A stretch of 46,726 nucleotides of DNA from a virus: positions 1 through 46,726 of the IMG/VR virus record IMGVR_UViG_3300035224_000093. One strand, written 5' to 3'. The position numbers were made by a program, and so were the translations under genes. Within the stretch, counting starts at the first letter, position 1, and each line of letters begins with the position of its first letter. Shown here piece by piece: positions 31,060 through 38,583 of the stretch. The notes beneath the pieces are model-generated. The model was not told the DNA's origin and ran no database searches. It saw only the letters and a list, made by a program, of their open reading frames with translations.

Positions 31060-31750
31060 TTGAATGCTCAAAGAATGCTGGCATACGAGCTGATTTGGTG
31101 GCAGAAAGTTGAGGTGCTTTGCCCTCATACATCAACCGATCACTAGAATCGAGCCAGAATTTTTTATCTAAATATTGAGAGGTAGTATTATTACCTAGTG
31201 GTTGCATAACCCAATTGATAGTTGCCTTACGCAACTTATCTAAAGAGGGGGAAGCCACGAGGTTAAGTTCTTTACAGACGATTGAATTAGCCCCGACATG
31301 GATCTGTTCATCTCGTGACACGTCGGCTGAAACTGTACGCATTCCAGCGTCACCATTAAACCGTAGAAAGGGAAGTAGAACGAAGAAAATCGCACGCTCG
31401 GCCACCATCGCTTTAAGGATCGTATGGTCTGGATGCGCAATCCAAGCTTCTCGGAGCGCCAACGCTTCTTTCTCCGCCTTTGGATCCACGCCGTGAGCAT
31501 TGGCAATGAAATTGAGAGCCAAATCGTGTCTCTCCTCATCTTTGACATTGGAAAGTAACAACTCCCGCGCCAATTCTGGTACGTCATTGGCAAGAGCATC
31601 AGTTATAAAATCTCCCACAGGTAGTTCCATATGTCGTAGCGCAATTACACGGTGCAGGGTCTCCTGGCTTCCATCCCTGACTGTACCGGCAGTGGTCTGG
31701 ACTGGTGTCCATTTTCTTTTTCTTGATAGTAGTTTCTGATACGGGTTCAT
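31034..31750 (-). CDS. nrdB: Ribonucleotide reductase small subunit (ferritin-like)
   Basis: This 238-residue protein has the four-helix dimetal pattern: Glu about 42, then DEERH with Glu 72 and His 75, Glu 118 (MVAERAIF) and DEQIH with Glu 148 and His 151. Four residues after His 75, where the radical tyrosine of E. coli NrdB stands, there is Leu (EERHDLAL). The start overlaps nrdA by 4 nt (ATGA). It would generate the radical needed by the large subunit, supplying dNTPs for replication. It is shorter than usual NrdB (about 325-375 residues), as phage forms can be. Confidence 0.82.
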   Translation of the reverse strand: MNPYQKLLSRKRKWTPVQTTAGTVRDGSQETLHRVIALRHMELPVGDFITDALANDVPELARELLLSNVKDEERHDLALNFIANAHGVDPKAEKEALALREAWIAHPDHTILKAMVAERAIFFVLLPFLRFNGDAGMRTVSADVSRDEQIHVGANSIVCKELNLVASPSLDKLRKATINWVMQPLGNNTTSQYLDKKFWLDSSDRLMYEGKAPQLSATKSARMPAFFEHSNVNLPSYA

Positions 31751-33126
31751 TCTTGACAGTCACAGGTAAGTGGTTCGAGGTTTGATTCGTTAAATAATGA
31801 AGCTAAATAGTCGTCCACGTCACCTTCGTCAAGAGCCGCGTAAGCGTTACTCTTATCCTGAGTGTCACCCATAACTTGCAGACTGTAATAGAGGCTAGTT
31901 TGTGGTCCTAGCAGCCAAGTCTTGATGAACTGATCGTCGTAAGTAACAACGTCAGACCACGAGTTGTAAGAGTAGCCGTGAGATAGGCCAGTTTGTTGAA
32001 GTAGGGTCATGATGCCATCGGCAACACGTGTATAGTCCAACCAACCAACTTCTGAGGCAACTTCTACGTCACCATAATTATATGTCTGTACTCCAAATGC
32101 CCCGCTGTCTCGATCAACAGTACGGGAGATAGGTGGTGCAATTTCTGGTGTACAAGTAAAGCCATCAACATCTTGTGAGCGATAACTACAAGATGCAGTA
32201 GGAGCAATAGCAAATGCTCTACTCATATTATGTACACGTGCAATAGCAGCAGCTTGTTCAATACCTGAAGCAAACTGTTCTACCAGTGCAAAGCTAGGAC
32301 ATTGAATGATCTCCCCATCAATGTATTGATCTAAAGCAACTCCAAAGTCACGATAGGTAACTCCATATCGCATGAGGAGATTTGCCAATCCCAACATTCC
32401 AAGTCCAACTTGTCTATCGATATCAGACGAGAGGTATTCACCAGATTCTCCAACACCTGTTTGGCTATGGAGCTTGCACAACTCGGACATGCCTTCAACA
32501 AAAGCACGGGGGATAGTGTCGAATTCACAGGCACCGAGATTGACATGTTGTAAGAGGCAAGTTCCTCGTGAGGGCAAATAAACCTCAAGGCAGACGTTAC
32601 CGTATATTCTGTTTCCATCATTGTCGTATCGTACTTTGTTTAACCAGACATCGCCTGATTTAATAGAGTGTAAGATCTGTTCCTTAAACGAACAATTCTC
32701 CCACCACTCTTCGGTGATGTTGATGCATCGTTTGACCCAAGGTAGTTCGGATCTGTTAGCAGTAACAAACTCAAGTGAATCAGGATGGGATAAATCAAGA
32801 TGCAGCACAATAGCTCCATTCTTGTAAATCCCGCCACGTCGGAGGATTTCATTTAGTGTGCTATATATTTTACCGAAGCTGACAGGGCCAGATGCAACAA
32901 CACCTGACTCTCTGACATAACCCTTAGGGTCAAGATCAGATAGGTGAATAGCACAACCTGCTCCATATCTCAAAGCATGAGACGCGAACTTCCAGCTGGC
33001 TTCAATGCCTTCAGGGCCTTCCATTTCATTGGAGACCTTAAATACTGTGCAGGATACTGGTAGACGCCCTGTAGGGTCATCCATCCAGGATTGAACACGC
33101 CCTGTGCGTGAGATTAGATTAGTCAT
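31747..33126 (-). CDS. nrdA: Ribonucleotide reductase large (catalytic) subunit
   Basis: This 459-residue reductase has no ATP cone. RNR-typical stretches are RLPVSCTVFKV (first thiol region), ASHALRYGAGCAIHLSDLDP, RQVGLGMLGLANLLMRYGVT, AIAPTASCSYRSQDVDGFTC and a C-terminal thiol pair in PLTCDCQE. The active-site loop reads QHVNLGACEF (about 194-202) where class I enzymes have NLCxE. The spacing of Cys and Glu is therefore shifted. It pairs with the overlapping small-subunit gene. A CGATACGACA copy occurs within the coding region at 32622-32631. Confidence 0.85.
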   Translation of the reverse strand: MTNLISRTGRVQSWMDDPTGRLPVSCTVFKVSNEMEGPEGIEASWKFASHALRYGAGCAIHLSDLDPKGYVRESGVVASGPVSFGKIYSTLNEILRRGGIYKNGAIVLHLDLSHPDSLEFVTANRSELPWVKRCINITEEWWENCSFKEQILHSIKSGDVWLNKVRYDNDGNRIYGNVCLEVYLPSRGTCLLQHVNLGACEFDTIPRAFVEGMSELCKLHSQTGVGESGEYLSSDIDRQVGLGMLGLANLLMRYGVTYRDFGVALDQYIDGEIIQCPSFALVEQFASGIEQAAAIARVHNMSRAFAIAPTASCSYRSQDVDGFTCTPEIAPPISRTVDRDSGAFGVQTYNYGDVEVASEVGWLDYTRVADGIMTLLQQTGLSHGYSYNSWSDVVTYDDQFIKTWLLGPQTSLYYSLQVMGDTQDKSNAYAALDEGDVDDYLASLFNESNLEPLTCDCQE

Positions 33127-33127
33127 T

Positions 33128-33505
33128 TTAAATTAAGTCTTTGAATTCTGCTTTCTTAAAGTTGGGTCCCTTCAGAACCTTTCCATCGCCTCTGTAGATA
33201 GGCTTACCGTCTTCCCCTAGCTTCGACATGTTCGCTCTGTGAACACGTCTCATAGCTTCGTCTAGGTCCCAATCCTGGGATGCTGCATACTGAAAGCATA
33301 CATAAACTAAGTCAGCTAGTTCGTTGAGTTGATTCTCTTCTGGTTCGTGGTGATAAGCCTCGTGGAATTCACTCCACTCCTCATCGATCAAACATTTCTG
33401 GATCAGTCGTCCACTCTTCCCAGTCGCAACTAAATTGTAAGCTGTTCGGAATTCCGTTGCTTGGTCCAGTAAGCTCTGATTCATATATTGTTTGTTCAAG
33501 TTCAT
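33128..33505 (-). CDS. MazG-like nucleotide pyrophosphohydrolase
   Basis: This 125-residue protein has the all-alpha NTP-PPase pattern: LIDEEWSEFHEAYHH (ExxE type) then NQLNELADLVYVCFQYA (ExxD type), ending DGKPIYRGDGKVLKGPNFKK. Such enzymes hydrolyse (d)NTPs to the monophosphate and are frequent in cyanophages. The first 40 codons overlap the end of the DUF3310-like gene in another frame by up to 125 nt. An internal ATG at 33484 would shorten the overlap slightly. It lies next to nrdA, fitting nucleotide metabolism. Confidence 0.78.
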   Translation of the reverse strand: MNLNKQYMNQSLLDQATEFRTAYNLVATGKSGRLIQKCLIDEEWSEFHEAYHHEPEENQLNELADLVYVCFQYAASQDWDLDEAMRRVHRANMSKLGEDGKPIYRGDGKVLKGPNFKKAEFKDLI

Positions 33506-33671
33506 GTTGTAGGTAGTGGATTGCTTTGGTTAGGTCGTTTACTTTGTCGCCTTTGAATTCACAACGGCAGATGTACTTGACTGCATTAGCTTGAAAGAAA
33601 CTAAGGTTCTGTTCAACTATGAAGTCTCCTACTTTCCAGTTGTTTCCGTAATGCTCGGGTGAGAAGGCCAT
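33381..33671 (-). CDS. DUF3310-like protein
   Basis: This 96-residue protein begins MAFSPEHYGNNWKVGDFIVE and continues FFQANAVKYICRCEFKGDKV, then DLTKAIHYLQHEL. That is the HY...VGDFI...KYI.R...K....DL.KA..YL pattern of DUF3310 (often called SaV-like or nucleotide-kinase-like) in phages. It overlaps nblA by 43 nt and the MazG-like gene by 125 nt. The biochemical role is unproven; the neighbourhood is nucleotide metabolism. The start was set at the family-typical MAFSPEHYG rather than an earlier codon. Confidence 0.75.
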   Translation of the reverse strand: MAFSPEHYGNNWKVGDFIVEQNLSFFQANAVKYICRCEFKGDKVNDLTKAIHYLQHELEQTIYESELTGPSNGIPNSLQFSCDWEEWTTDPEMFDR

Positions 33672-33871
33672 TGTTTTACTAGTTGGGATACGTTGTTGCC
33701 TAAGACATAACACTGCTCTTGCAGTGCCATGAATAGTGTGATGATGTCTTTTTTGTCCGCCTTAGGTAGCAGGTCGTCAAGCCTTCTTAACTTGAACTCC
33801 TGTTCCATCGTCAATTCCGTGATAGGCATTGGTGGGATCCCAAAGGATTGGTTGTTTTGCTGTGTTGTCAT
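33629..33871 (-). CDS. nblA: NblA-like phycobilisome-degradation adaptor
   Basis: This 80-residue protein carries the NblA pattern: ELTMEQEFKLRRLDDLL (about 19-35), then DIITLFMALQEQCYVLGNN and SQLVKQW (about 42-68). The LxxEQEFxLRR block and the LxxQ...xNN..QL helix are family hallmarks. NblA tethers phycobiliproteins to the Clp protease so the antenna is degraded. It has an extra N-terminal 16 and C-terminal 12 residues. It begins inside the 3' end of the exonuclease gene (95-nt overlap) and ends within the DUF3310-like gene. Viral NblA is known in cyanophages. The call is by motif only. Confidence 0.82.
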   Translation of the reverse strand: MTTQQNNQSFGIPPMPITELTMEQEFKLRRLDDLLPKADKKDIITLFMALQEQCYVLGNNVSQLVKQWPSHPSITETTGK

Positions 33872-34544
33872 ACTCTTCATTGGTTAAGATCTTTGCAAGG
33901 CGTGCATTCATTAGTGCTACATCCTCACCAAGATCTTTCTCAGCAAAGGCACCAACAATAGTTTTCCAGTTGTATCCGTGTTCTTCAAACAAAGCTACTG
34001 CTCGTTTGATTCCAATACCAGGTACTCCGCTGTATCCATCTGTCTGATCACCAGCTAGTGCTTGGATGTAATGCCATCGCATCCCCTCTTCTGGTGTTAC
34101 AACGATGGTCTCATCCATGTTGTAAACCATTCCTGGGATTTGTTTCATGTCCTTGTCAGGACTACATATGACATTACCAGGATAATCTGTAGCGTAAATG
34201 CCCATAGCATCGTCCGCCTCAAGAGTTGGTAACTTGATAACTTCATAGCGATTGCCTAGTTCGTTTATGACACGTTTGTAGCCACATGGCTTCTTACGAT
34301 TTCGATGTCCTTTATAATCGGGACAAATTTCTTTGCGGAAATTCTTGGAGTCACTAAAGAAGAGGATCATCTCTTCACTGTCAAAGAAGTTATCTCGGAT
34401 ACGTTTAAGGTCGCGCTCTACGCACTTCATTGCTTCACTGAATTGACTGGTGACAACAATTACGTCATCTCCAAAGTCAATCTCTGTTTCGCAACTAGCA
34501 CAGCACTTATAAACGATATAGTCGGCATCAATTAGGAGCTTCAT
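33777..34544 (-). CDS. 5'-3' exonuclease (T7 gp6-like, FEN family)
   Basis: This 255-residue FEN-type nuclease shows LLIDADYIVY (first acidic motif), CPDYKGHRNRKKPCGYKR (helical arch), LEADDAMG, ICSPDKDMKQIPG and AGDQTDGYSGVPGIGIKRA (H3TH). It degrades host DNA, removes primers and generates recombinogenic ends in T7-type replication. Its ATG shares a base with the polymerase stop (TGATG). Its last 30 codons are overprinted by nblA. Confidence 0.92.
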   Translation of the reverse strand: MKLLIDADYIVYKCCASCETEIDFGDDVIVVTSQFSEAMKCVERDLKRIRDNFFDSEEMILFFSDSKNFRKEICPDYKGHRNRKKPCGYKRVINELGNRYEVIKLPTLEADDAMGIYATDYPGNVICSPDKDMKQIPGMVYNMDETIVVTPEEGMRWHYIQALAGDQTDGYSGVPGIGIKRAVALFEEHGYNWKTIVGAFAEKDLGEDVALMNARLAKILTNEEYDNTAKQPILWDPTNAYHGIDDGTGVQVKKA

Positions 34545-35806
34545 CAGTGTGTCTGGCTCCAGTTATTTCCTTGTTTTGCTTCTGCACCAATTGGGCAGCG
34601 GATTCGATAGTATTCGCCAGCCTCTGTTGCGCTAAGTACCAGGGATGTACCCAAGTCCTCGGCGTGTTCAGGGGTGACTTCAAATTGTATTTCGTCATGA
34701 ATGAATGCAAGCTGTGAACAACAAAGTCCCAGCTGCTTAATGTTTGTATTGTTGATAACCATCCATCTCTTCGCCAGAACAGCGGAGGATGACTGGAGTA
34801 AATAGTTGAGGGCACAATGAGGAGAGGTAAGATATACCTTCCTGCCATCAATAGATTTTAGATAACCTTCTTTAGCCTTCTCTTTAACTGCCGAAAGAAG
34901 CTCCTTGAGGCCTGGAATAGCCGAGATGTACGCTTCACGAAGTTCTTTACCCTTCGTCTTTGCCTTGTTCTCGGAAAGCTGTTTGTCATAAGAGTACCCT
35001 AGTTTTGCATCACCAGCTCCGTACAGGAATGCATAGGTGATTGTTTTGACCTGAGATCTTGAGACACCAATCTTGTCAGCATTGACTTGATGTATATCTC
35101 CGTTCAGCAGGATGTCTGCATAACGGTTAGAATCGTATCGTGATAAATAATGTGAGAGCATTCTCAGCTCGATGCCACTTAAGTCAGCCGCTACCATGAC
35201 CTGTCCAGGACTAGCAGTGAATAACTCTCGACATCTACCCTCACTAGGTACTTGAGCTAGGTTGGGATTACGATGGCTACATCTAAAAGTAGCAGTGGTA
35301 GTTGAACAATGATGATGTATGCGACTAGAGGTCGTACATAGCTTTAGCCATGCGTTCACGCCTTCGGATATCATCCCCAGTATCTTCGTTAAATCCAACA
35401 TCCTCAAGCACATCTGCGCGAAGGGTATGTCCAGATCTTTTAGTACCACCTCGTCGATAACCACCTTCCCGGATACAGTCAGCGATGTAGGAGTCCAGCC
35501 ATAATGTGTTTGAAGTATCCATGCGATATGATCTCTCGATGTAGGGTTAAAGTCTTTTAGACGGGTAAACGGAGCGTCTTTGACATAGCCGCTGGTCCGA
35601 TTAGGTCGTTTAGGAGTAAATACTGATCCGGCAACGTAAGGATGCCTGTCGCAAAGTAGTTCACGAGTTTCTTGAAGTTCTTTTCTGAGAGTTTGTGCAA
35701 GCTCGAATGCAGCTCGCTCATTAAAAAACCATCCATGTTCTTCCTGCTTTTGTAATAGTTGTGCTACTTGGTGTTCAAGTTGTACCCACTCGGGTAAGAT
35801 TGTCAT
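34544..35806 (-). CDS. DNA polymerase, polymerase-domain part of a split gene
   Basis: This 420-residue polymerase domain is of family A (T7 gp5-like). It starts MTILPEWVQLEHQVAQLLQK, equivalent to the region just after the exonuclease domain in intact enzymes. Motif A is VMVAADLSGIELRML, motif B is SQVKTITYAFLYGAG and motif C is LAFIHDEIQFEV. The proofreading domain is encoded separately at 36020-36556, with an HNH gene between. The start overlaps the HNH end by 32 nt. Earlier in-frame codons exist, but they would translate the HNH gene out of frame. The two parts presumably assemble into one polymerase. Confidence 0.88.
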   Translation of the reverse strand: MTILPEWVQLEHQVAQLLQKQEEHGWFFNERAAFELAQTLRKELQETRELLCDRHPYVAGSVFTPKRPNRTSGYVKDAPFTRLKDFNPTSRDHIAWILQTHYGWTPTSLTVSGKVVIDEVVLKDLDIPFAQMCLRMLDLTKILGMISEGVNAWLKLCTTSSRIHHHCSTTTATFRCSHRNPNLAQVPSEGRCRELFTASPGQVMVAADLSGIELRMLSHYLSRYDSNRYADILLNGDIHQVNADKIGVSRSQVKTITYAFLYGAGDAKLGYSYDKQLSENKAKTKGKELREAYISAIPGLKELLSAVKEKAKEGYLKSIDGRKVYLTSPHCALNYLLQSSSAVLAKRWMVINNTNIKQLGLCCSQLAFIHDEIQFEVTPEHAEDLGTSLVLSATEAGEYYRIRCPIGAEAKQGNNWSQTH

Positions 35807-36080
35807 AGGAATGTATGCTGTGGCAATTAGCGCAGAGGACTCGACACTTTTCAATCTCTGCTTGTATTCGGGGCCAGCCGTGTGTGTTAGATACAGCTTC
35901 GCCAATGTTAAATTCTTTTTTTGATGGGTCAATATGATCGAATTGAAGTGCAGCAGGGTGTTCGTTATATCCACAAATCTCACAACCAAGAGCCATCTTG
36001 ATTGCGCTAACTGCGTCTCTTAACCTTTTTTTGTGCTCTCTTTTCCGTCTTGCCCCATCTTCTTTTGAAGATGTTCCCAT
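35775..36080 (-). CDS. HNH endonuclease interrupting the DNA polymerase gene
   Basis: This 101-residue, basic HNH protein reads LGCEICGYNEHPAALQFDHI, then KKEFNIGEAV and CRVLCANCHSIHS. CxxC, DH and CxxCH give a zinc-HNH core. It starts inside the exonuclease-domain gene (61-nt overlap, different frame) and ends inside the polymerase-domain gene (32-nt overlap). It is placed exactly at the junction of proofreading and polymerase domains, a typical homing-nuclease position. The insert is too short to include a group I intron core besides the ORF, and frame changes argue against an intein. Confidence 0.88.
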   Translation of the reverse strand: MGTSSKEDGARRKREHKKRLRDAVSAIKMALGCEICGYNEHPAALQFDHIDPSKKEFNIGEAVSNTHGWPRIQAEIEKCRVLCANCHSIHSYDNLTRVGTT

Positions 36081-36556
36081 AATTTAGTTGTTACTTTTAC
36101 GTCTAATTCGCAGTAGTCCTGCATGTCTTGTGACCATTTCTTCCAGTCAGTTGTCTTGCCGAAACAACCTTTGTATTCACCTAACCTGTAGCCGTAGCTT
36201 TCAAGTGAATGTCGTCCATAAAGTTGTAGTGGCATTCCTCGCCACTTATGCTTCTTGTCAACCTCTAACATATTTGGATGATAGAGACGTGATAAGAGCA
36301 GGGTGTCTACAACCCCTTCAGTTCTGGTAAACCAAGGGTAGAACTTACGAATTACAGGCATATCAAAACCAATGATGTTATGACCACTGATTTGATCAGC
36401 TGAATCTAAGTAGGTAATACCACGAACAATTGGTTCTTGATCTCCTTCATCATTGTAAGTAGTTAGTTTTTCCTCCTCTGTGTCATAGATTGATAGACAA
36501 TGTATCTTTGTGCATTGAGTTAAGAAACCATCAGTCTCTAAATCAAATAACAACAT
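36020..36556 (-). CDS. DNA polymerase, 3'-5' exonuclease part of a split gene
   Basis: This 178-residue DnaQ-type proofreading domain shows Exo I MLLFDLETDGFL, Exo II QISGHNIIGFDMP and Exo III MQDYCELDVKVTTKLWEHL. The conserved region ends at LQKK. The final dozen residues (MGQDGKESTKKG) come from the HNH insertion. The partner polymerase domain follows at 35806. Its ATG shares a base with the stop of the preceding 42-residue gene (TGATG). Confidence 0.88.
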   Translation of the reverse strand: MLLFDLETDGFLTQCTKIHCLSIYDTEEEKLTTYNDEGDQEPIVRGITYLDSADQISGHNIIGFDMPVIRKFYPWFTRTEGVVDTLLLSRLYHPNMLEVDKKHKWRGMPLQLYGRHSLESYGYRLGEYKGCFGKTTDWKKWSQDMQDYCELDVKVTTKLWEHLQKKMGQDGKESTKKG

Positions 36557-36684
36557 CAGCGTCCAGTCCAGGTATAGGTTTTATCTACAAACTGAGCACG
36601 TTGAATAGCTTCAGCAGTAGGTGGGTTAGGTTTGTTTAATGTAATAGGGGTGTCATAACACCATTTAGAAATCTGTTGTGGCAT
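36556..36684 (-). CDS. Small hypothetical protein between primase-helicase and polymerase
   Basis: This 42-residue protein (MPQQISKWCYDTPITLNKPN start, FVDKTYTWTGR end) begins inside the 3' end of the primase-helicase gene (20-nt overlap) and abuts the exonuclease-domain start (TGATG). Tight packing on both sides and a regular codon pattern support it, although it is short. No family is recognised. Confidence 0.65.
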   Translation of the reverse strand: MPQQISKWCYDTPITLNKPNPPTAEAIQRAQFVDKTYTWTGR

Positions 36685-38272
36685 CGAATTCTTTTGTAGC
36701 TTCATGTTCAGTAAATGAGCAGGTTTCTAGGTCGTATTTCAAAGTGCAGGCAACGCCAGTCTCGCCGCTATATCTCTGCTTAAGGACTCGCAGAGTTGTT
36801 GAATTGTCACCATTGTCGGCCTGTTGATCTCGTTCGAGTGCAAGGCAAGTGTCAGATAATTGGCTAATGCTTGCGCTGCCTCTGAGTTGTCCAAGCGTGA
36901 CTCTTCCTCCCTCTTCATGGGAATGTTCTCCAGTTGGTCTTTTAAGATGTGATACCAGGAAGAGCGTTATTCCTGTGCGTTCTACTAATGACCTCAAGCG
37001 GGTCATGGTGATATCAATTGTGCGTCGTTCATCTCCATCCAATCCACTAATAAGGATTGAGAGGTGATCAAGGAAGATGAATTTACATTCAAGTCCTGTA
37101 GCTAAGTATTCGATCCGGTTATAAATGATATCAGGATCAAAAGAACCGAAGCCATCAAAAAGATAAAGCTTCCAGTTATTAATACTGGAATCAAACGCTT
37201 TTGTAAGTTCGTCATGTGTTGGTTCTCCTAAGTGAAGACTTTTTCCAACAGCTGCAGACATAAGTCCTAATGCTGTTCGCCTGTTTGACTCCTCAAGTGC
37301 CACGTAACCGACTGGGTGTCCTTCCTGGAGAAGGTCAACAGCAAGGTCCCTACAGAAACTAGACTTTCCGGCTCCAGTTCCTGCACACACCGAGATAAGT
37401 TCTCCATACCTGATCCCGTGCAATTTATCTTGAAGGCCTTTGAATTTGTACTCATGAACACAAGGTGGATTAGGTGTAGTTACAAGATCTAGTAATGTTT
37501 TGGCATCAATGATTCCATCAGGTCGGTATGCTCTTGCATCCCATACAGCTCTACTAATTGCATCAGTGTCTTTAGCACTTAGTGCATCACTGGCATCTTT
37601 GTAGTCATTCTGTATGTGGGCAATCTTTACCCGTCCTGGCGGCAAGACTGAAGCCGCTTCCTCCGTCGCTTGACGGCCTGGCTCGTCATTGTCGAAGAAC
37701 AGGACAATCTCTTCATAGCCCTGTAGCCATTGAAGATTTCGCTGCATCGCTTTCTTGGCACTCGCACACCCGGACGGCAGTGAAACCACTGGCCAGCCAG
37801 GCATGGCTTGATAACAGCTCGCTGCATCCAGTTCGCCCTCAGTAATAACAACTCGCTTTCCGTTGGAGGGGAAGAGATGTTGCCCATAGAACGTGCCATC
37901 TGATTCTCCTTCATAAGTGAATACTTTGTTTGGTGTTTTACATTTGGCTCCCTTAAGGATCCCGTCAGGAGAGAAGTAATAGAACCGTAAGATGTTCCCA
38001 TCTCGGTATATCTTGTACTTCTGACAGGTCTCCTCATACAAGCCACGTTTAGGTAGGCGGACTGCCTCACCTTTCATGGTTACTTTGTTCAAGGTAAATG
38101 TCGTATCGGAATGTTCTCCTGGTTTCCAGGCATGACAAACAAAACAAAAAGTGTGGCCATCTGTATAAAGGCTATTGCCATCAGATGAACCACATTCAGT
38201 ACAATGAGTATGTCTATCAAACTCGCTTTCTACGTCAGCCAGTCGATTGGAATGTTGGTGTAACTGGTCCAT
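36665..38272 (-). CDS. DNA primase/helicase (T7 gp4-like)
   Basis: This 535-residue bifunctional replication protein has an N-terminal zinc site (CTECG and CFVCH, Cys about 24, 27, 43, 46). The TOPRIM primase has VVITEGELDAA (Glu about 145) and LFFDNDEPGRQA (Asp about 194 and 196). The hexameric DnaB-type helicase has Walker A CAGTGAGKSS (about 296-305), Walker B KFIFLDHLSIL and FLVSHLKRP. It unwinds the fork and lays down primers. Its 5' end overlaps the endonuclease gene by 43 nt. A CGATACGACA copy lies within it at 38099-38108, which may be coincidental. Confidence 0.95.
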   Translation of the reverse strand: MDQLHQHSNRLADVESEFDRHTHCTECGSSDGNSLYTDGHTFCFVCHAWKPGEHSDTTFTLNKVTMKGEAVRLPKRGLYEETCQKYKIYRDGNILRFYYFSPDGILKGAKCKTPNKVFTYEGESDGTFYGQHLFPSNGKRVVITEGELDAASCYQAMPGWPVVSLPSGCASAKKAMQRNLQWLQGYEEIVLFFDNDEPGRQATEEAASVLPPGRVKIAHIQNDYKDASDALSAKDTDAISRAVWDARAYRPDGIIDAKTLLDLVTTPNPPCVHEYKFKGLQDKLHGIRYGELISVCAGTGAGKSSFCRDLAVDLLQEGHPVGYVALEESNRRTALGLMSAAVGKSLHLGEPTHDELTKAFDSSINNWKLYLFDGFGSFDPDIIYNRIEYLATGLECKFIFLDHLSILISGLDGDERRTIDITMTRLRSLVERTGITLFLVSHLKRPTGEHSHEEGGRVTLGQLRGSASISQLSDTCLALERDQQADNGDNSTTLRVLKQRYSGETGVACTLKYDLETCSFTEHEATKEFDATTDF

Positions 38273-38583
38273 GGTATGGATAACTTGTCGCAGTACATTG
38301 CATATGTAGTCTTAGAGCGTTTACTAATAGTGTTAAAGGGGTTTTGAAATACCATGCGTAGATCAATATCAGGATGTAAGGTTTTCACAGCCTTGATCTT
38401 GCGTCTATCATCTGAATCCCAATAGCCCTTAGTCTCTAAGTAAATACCATTGATTAAATGAAAGTCAGGGGTATAATTGTGTTGAATAACATAAGGAATC
38501 TTTGTGCTCTCATATTCATAAATAACACCCAACTCATCAAAGAGAGCTGCTACCTTCTCTTCGAGTTTGGATCGATAAGCCAT
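38230..38583 (-). CDS. Endonuclease I, Holliday-junction resolvase (T7 gp3-like)
   Basis: This 117-residue protein has the PD-(D/E)xK core YTPDFHLINGIYLETKGYW (Asp, Glu and Lys all present) after SKLEEKVAALFDELG, which carries the conserved N-terminal Glu. T7 endonuclease I resolves branched DNA before packaging and helps break host DNA. Size, order (between SSB and primase-helicase) and motif agree with T7 gp3. Its ATG shares a base with the SSB stop. Confidence 0.93.
   Translation of the reverse strand: MAYRSKLEEKVAALFDELGVIYEYESTKIPYVIQHNYTPDFHLINGIYLETKGYWDSDDRRKIKAVKTLHPDIDLRMVFQNPFNTISKRSKTTYAMYCDKLSIPWTSYTNIPIDWLT

Noticed and set aside
35325-35522. 65-codon minus-strand frame inside the polymerase gene
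   Set aside because: It is an alternative frame of a well-supported gene, with no ribosome binding site or recognisable family.
35806-36020. Group I intron or intein in the DNA polymerase gene
   Set aside because: The insert is almost entirely the HNH reading frame with overlaps on both sides. There is no room for an intron core, and the frame changes exclude an in-frame intein.
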